64,000 bases of DNA from Panulirus ornatus (lineage: Eukaryota > Arthropoda > Malacostraca > Decapoda > Palinuridae): the NCBI RefSeq assembly GCF_036320965.1, contig NC_092264.1, forward strand, positions 19,923,883 through 19,987,882. Reading direction: 5' to 3'. Below the pieces are notes generated by a model. The model saw only the letters and a list, made by a program, of their open reading frames with translations, was not told the DNA's origin and searched no databases. Shown in pieces: positions 60,554-64,000 of the stretch. How positions within the stretch are numbered: position 1 is the first letter of the stretch; each line of letters starts with the position of its first letter. Both the position numbers and the translations under genes were made by a program.

Positions 60554-60941
60554 GTGGTGGAGGTAACTAATCGTGCTGGTGAAGAAATAGACATTATTAG
60601 GGACACAAACCAGCGGTTCTGGGCAGTAGTTGAGAAAGAAGGTGATGGAGAGCTGACTTATGTTTTCAAGTTTCTCACCAGTTCTATCGAATTTCCATTT
60701 ACAATAAGAGTTGACTTATATGAGAGAAAACAAGACAGTATTGGAGTAGAAGTGAGGCTGTACACTAATAATGATGGTCATATTCCCCTTGAGCCTGAGT
60801 CGACACCACTGATTGTGTTTGCTGAGGTGACACTAGATGGGCATCCTGTCGTCGGATCGAAGGTCATGCTGAAAGTGAGTCACCTGAGTCAGGATGGGTC
60901 AACAGATATGATGGTGGAACTACTAGACAGTGGAAATACTG
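60554..60941 (+). CDS. CLCA: CLCA-family exon F, tandem-duplicated copy 2
   Basis: This is the same exon as 55769-56156, with the same acceptor and donor; I see no base difference within the exon. It lies 4785 bases downstream in the second unit of the duplication. Because the exon is 388 bases long (not a multiple of three), a transcript containing both copies in series would lose frame after the first. Only one copy per transcript can therefore give an open CLCA reading frame. Confidence 0.8.
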
Positions 60942-61303
60942 GTTTGTATTACATTTTCTCCACAGACCAAAGTGTCCCAGCAAAGAATAAAGTATTCTGG
61001 ATGAAAATATTATGCAAATCATTCACAAAAAAATTATCAGCTTTCAAGCATTTTTTGTCTGGGAGATGTGTCAAAATTGAGTTTTAATTATTCCTCATAT
61101 TCATGGTATTTACAGTTAGTATTGTTGTTCTTGTTGGATCAGAAGTCACTTAAATTTGTTTTACTGTAATATCTTTCTTGAATTTGATTCACACTGTCAT
61201 ACATGCATCAAGTACACACAGTCTCAGTGCCCATTCATGTGTCTTTTCTTATGGTAACTGAGATGGCACGGGCTTCTGAAAGCCCTAATCATGACCATCT
61301 CCT

Positions 61304-63960
61304 TAATACTTGTAATGTGGCAGTTGAGGGTATAATTGGTGTACATGGGGTATTCAGTGTTGTGAATGGAAATGGTGAACAGCTTGTGGATTTGTGTGCT
61401 GAAAAAAGACTGGTGACTGGGAATACCTTGTTTAAAAAGAGATATACCTAAGAATACATTTGTGAGAAGGAGAGATGGTTGAAGGGCATTGTTGGGTTAA
61501 ATGTTAATTGATAGACATGTAAAAGAGAGACTTTTGGATGTATATGTGCTAAGAAAGGCAGATGGAGGGATGTTTCACCATTATTTTGTGATGAAGGTGA
61601 AGATTTGCAGAGGTTTTCAAAAAATGAGAGAATGTTTGAGAGAGGAGAGTGGTGAGAGTAAGTGTGCTTAGATAGGACATTTATGTGAGGAAGTACCAGG
61701 ACAGATTGAGTGTAGAATGGCAAAAGGTGAGAGCAAATGACATGAGAGGAGTGGGTGAGGAATGGGATGTATTTAGGGAAGCAATGATGGCACATGTAAA
61801 AGATGCATGTGGCATGAGAAAGGTGGGAGATGGGCAGATTGGAAAGGGTAGTGAGTGGTGGGGGTAGTGAGTGGTGGGGTGAAGTAAAGTTGTTAATGAA
61901 AGAGAAAAGACAAGTGTTTGGATAATACTTGCAAGGAAGGAGTGAAAATGAGTGGGAGCATTGTGTTGGAAGGAGGTAAATAATGTGCATAAGACAAGAG
62001 AACAAATGGGGACATCGGTGAAGGGGACAATTGGGGAAGTGATAATAGATAGTGATAAAGTGAGAGGGAGATGGAGTGAGTATTTTGAAGGTTTGTTGAA
62101 TGTGTTTGATGATAGAGTGGCAGATATAGGGTGTTTTGGTCAGGGTGGTGTGTGAAGTGAGAGGATCAAGGAGAATGATTTGGTTAAGAGAGAAGAGGCA
62201 GTGAAAGCTTTGCAGAGAATAAAGTCCGGCAAGGTGGCAGGTTTGGAGGGTATTGCAGTAGAATTTAATAAGAAAAGGGGTGACTGTGTTGTTGATTGGT
62301 AAGGATATTCAATGTAAGTAAGAATCATGGTGAAGTGCCTGAGGATTGGCAGAATGCATGTGTAGTGCCATTGTACAAAGGCAAAGGGGATAAAGGTGAG
62401 TGTTCAAACTACAGAGGCATAAGTTTGTTGAGTATTCCTTGGAAATTATATAGGAGGGTATTGATTGATAGGGGACTGGGGACTGGGGAAGAACAGTGTG
62501 GTTTCAGAAGAGTTAGAGGATGTGTGGATCACGTGTTTCCTTTGAAGAATGTATGTGAGAAATACTTAGAAAAACATGGATTGGTATGTAGCATTTATGG
62601 ATCTGGAGAAGGCATATGAGAGGGTTGATAAAGATATATTTTTTGGAAAGTCTTAAGAGTGTATGCTGTTTGAGTTAAGTTGCTAGAAGCTTTGAAAAGT
62701 TTTAACCAAGGATGTAAGGCATGTATACAAGTAGGAAGAGAGGAGAGTGATTGGTTCCCAGTGAATGTTGGTTTGCAGCAGGGGTGCCTGATGTCCCTAT
62801 GGTTGTTTGATTTGTTCATGGAAGGTTAGGGAGGTAAATGCAAGAATTTTGGAGAGAGGGGCAAGTAAGCAGTCTGTTGTGGAAGTGAGTCAGTTGTTGT
62901 TTACTGATGATAAACTTTTAGTGACTGAGTTTGGAAAAGTGTGTGAAAGGAGAAAGTTGAGAGTAAATATGAATAAGAGCAAGGTTGAGAGTAAATGTGA
63001 ATAAGAGCAAGATTTAGGTTCAGTAGGGTTGAAGGACTAGTTAATTGGGATATAAGTTTGAATGGAGAAAAATTGGAGGAAGTGAAGTGTTTTAGATGTC
63101 TGGGAGTGAATTTAGCAGTGGATTGAACTATGGAAGGGGAAGTTATTCACTTGGTGGTGGAGGGTGTGAAGGTTCAGGGAGCGATGAAGAATGTGTTGAA
63201 GGATAAAATGTAATCTCAGGGGGCAAAAATGGGTTTGTTTGGAGGAATAGTAGTTCCAACAATGTTATGTGGTTGTGAGGTATGGGCTATTGATAGCATT
63301 GTATGGAGGAGGGGGAGGCTGGATGTGTTAGAAATGAAATGTTTGAGGACAATATGTGGTGTGAGGTGGTTTCATCGAGTAAGTAATGATAGGGTAAGAG
63401 AGATGTGTCAGAATAAAAAGAGAGTGGTTGAGAGAGCAGAAGAGAGTTTGTTGAAATGGTTTTCAGACATGGAGAGAATGAGTGAAGAAAGATTGACAAA
63501 GAGGATGTATGTGTCAGAGATGAAGGGAACAAGGAGAAGCAGAAGACCAAATTGGAGGTGGAAAGATGGAGTGAAAAAGATTTTGAGCAATCGGGGCCTG
63601 AGCATGCAGAAGGTTGAGAGGCATGCAAGGAATAGAGTGAATTGGAACAGTGTGGTATACCAAGGTCAACTTGCTGTCAATGGACTGAACTAGGGCACGT
63701 GAAGCGTCTGTGGTAAACCATGGAAAGGTCTGCGGGGCCTGGATGTGGACAGGGAGTTATGGCTTCAGTGCATTACACATGACTGCTAGAGACTGAGTGT
63801 GAATGAATGTGGTCTTTTTTGTCTGTTTTCCTGGCACTACCTTGCTGAAGTGTGGAGTAGCGATGCTATTTCCTATGTGGCAGAGTAGCGACAGGAATGG
63901 ATGAAGGCAAGCAGGTATGAATATGTACATGTGTATATATTCATATGTCTATGTATGTGT
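61304..63960 (+). mobile_element. Old RTE-like copy, endonuclease to 3' UTR
   Basis: The native old copy whose first 383 bases were also caught in duplication unit 1. Decayed endonuclease (61304-61680) and linker (61685-62155) come first. The fingers keep NYRGISLLSI and EEQCGFRR (62296-62619). Palm (QLLFTDDKLL, about 62890) and an open C-terminal frame at 63229-63693 follow. The B-type 3' UTR runs to the window end. Small direct repeats (for example at 61855-61880 and 62955-63012) add to the decay. Confidence 0.88.
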
Positions 63961-64000
63961 TGATATGCATATGTATGTATATGTGCATGTATGGTTGTAT

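Larger units (their letters stand above)
56902..61686 (+). repeat. Tandem segmental duplication, unit 2
   Basis: This is the second unit of the direct duplication, 4785 bases. Its left end joins old RTE endonuclease sequence to young RTE sequence. Its right end continues into the native old RTE copy at 61687 (gaggaagtacc). Differences from unit 1 include a one-base deletion near 58890 that frameshifts the RTE ORF, and an extra base near 60090. Confidence 0.93.

Overview
The window is eukaryotic, most likely from a large, repeat-rich arthropod genome; a decapod crustacean is my inference. Supporting features are spliced exons with GT/AG borders, long (TA)n tracts, and about twenty copies of one RTE-like non-LTR retrotransposon family at several ages. 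There are no bacterial-style operons, rRNA genes, tRNA genes or CRISPR arrays.

One host gene runs through the window on the + strand. I assign it to the CLCA family (calcium-activated chloride channel regulators). Six exons are recognisable: 15074-16014, 28301-28517, 31571-31822, 34148-34453, 39254-39390 and 55769-56156. They cover the end of the N-terminal metalloprotease-like part, a long acidic linker made of fifteen 9-residue repeats, the VWA domain and the following beta-sandwich part. Splice phases agree from the first to the fifth exon (2, 0, 0, 0), but the fifth and sixth clash. The sixth exon occurs a second time at 60554-60941, inside a 4.78-kb direct tandem duplication (52118-56901 and 56902-61686). 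The 5' exons and 3'-terminal exons of the gene are not visible.

Layout: 1-12400 is a nest of RTE copies on both strands separated by (TA)n tracts, with three copies of a short SINE-like element. 12700-14520 is a GTA-rich simple-repeat array carrying one RTE insertion. 14600-16014 holds a 67-bp minisatellite and the first visible exon. 16300-28240 is one large intron filled with old RTE fragments and part of another non-LTR clade. 28300-39390 holds four short exons separated by CR1-like and RTE fragments. 39930-50290 is a satellite of about 315 bp per unit, split by three RTE insertions. 50290-61690 contains a full-length but doubly stopped RTE copy, a CR1-like fragment, the sixth exon and the tandem duplication of all of this. 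61690-64000 is an old RTE copy.

The most unusual observations are: a cluster of thirteen A-to-G changes confined to the 5' end of one RTE copy (13609-13665); a host exon duplicated through a 6-bp microhomology between a young and an old RTE copy; a short element sharing both ends with the RTE; and a possible 5' transduction by an RTE copy. Identifications rest on reading motifs and comparing copies within the window; no database search was possible.
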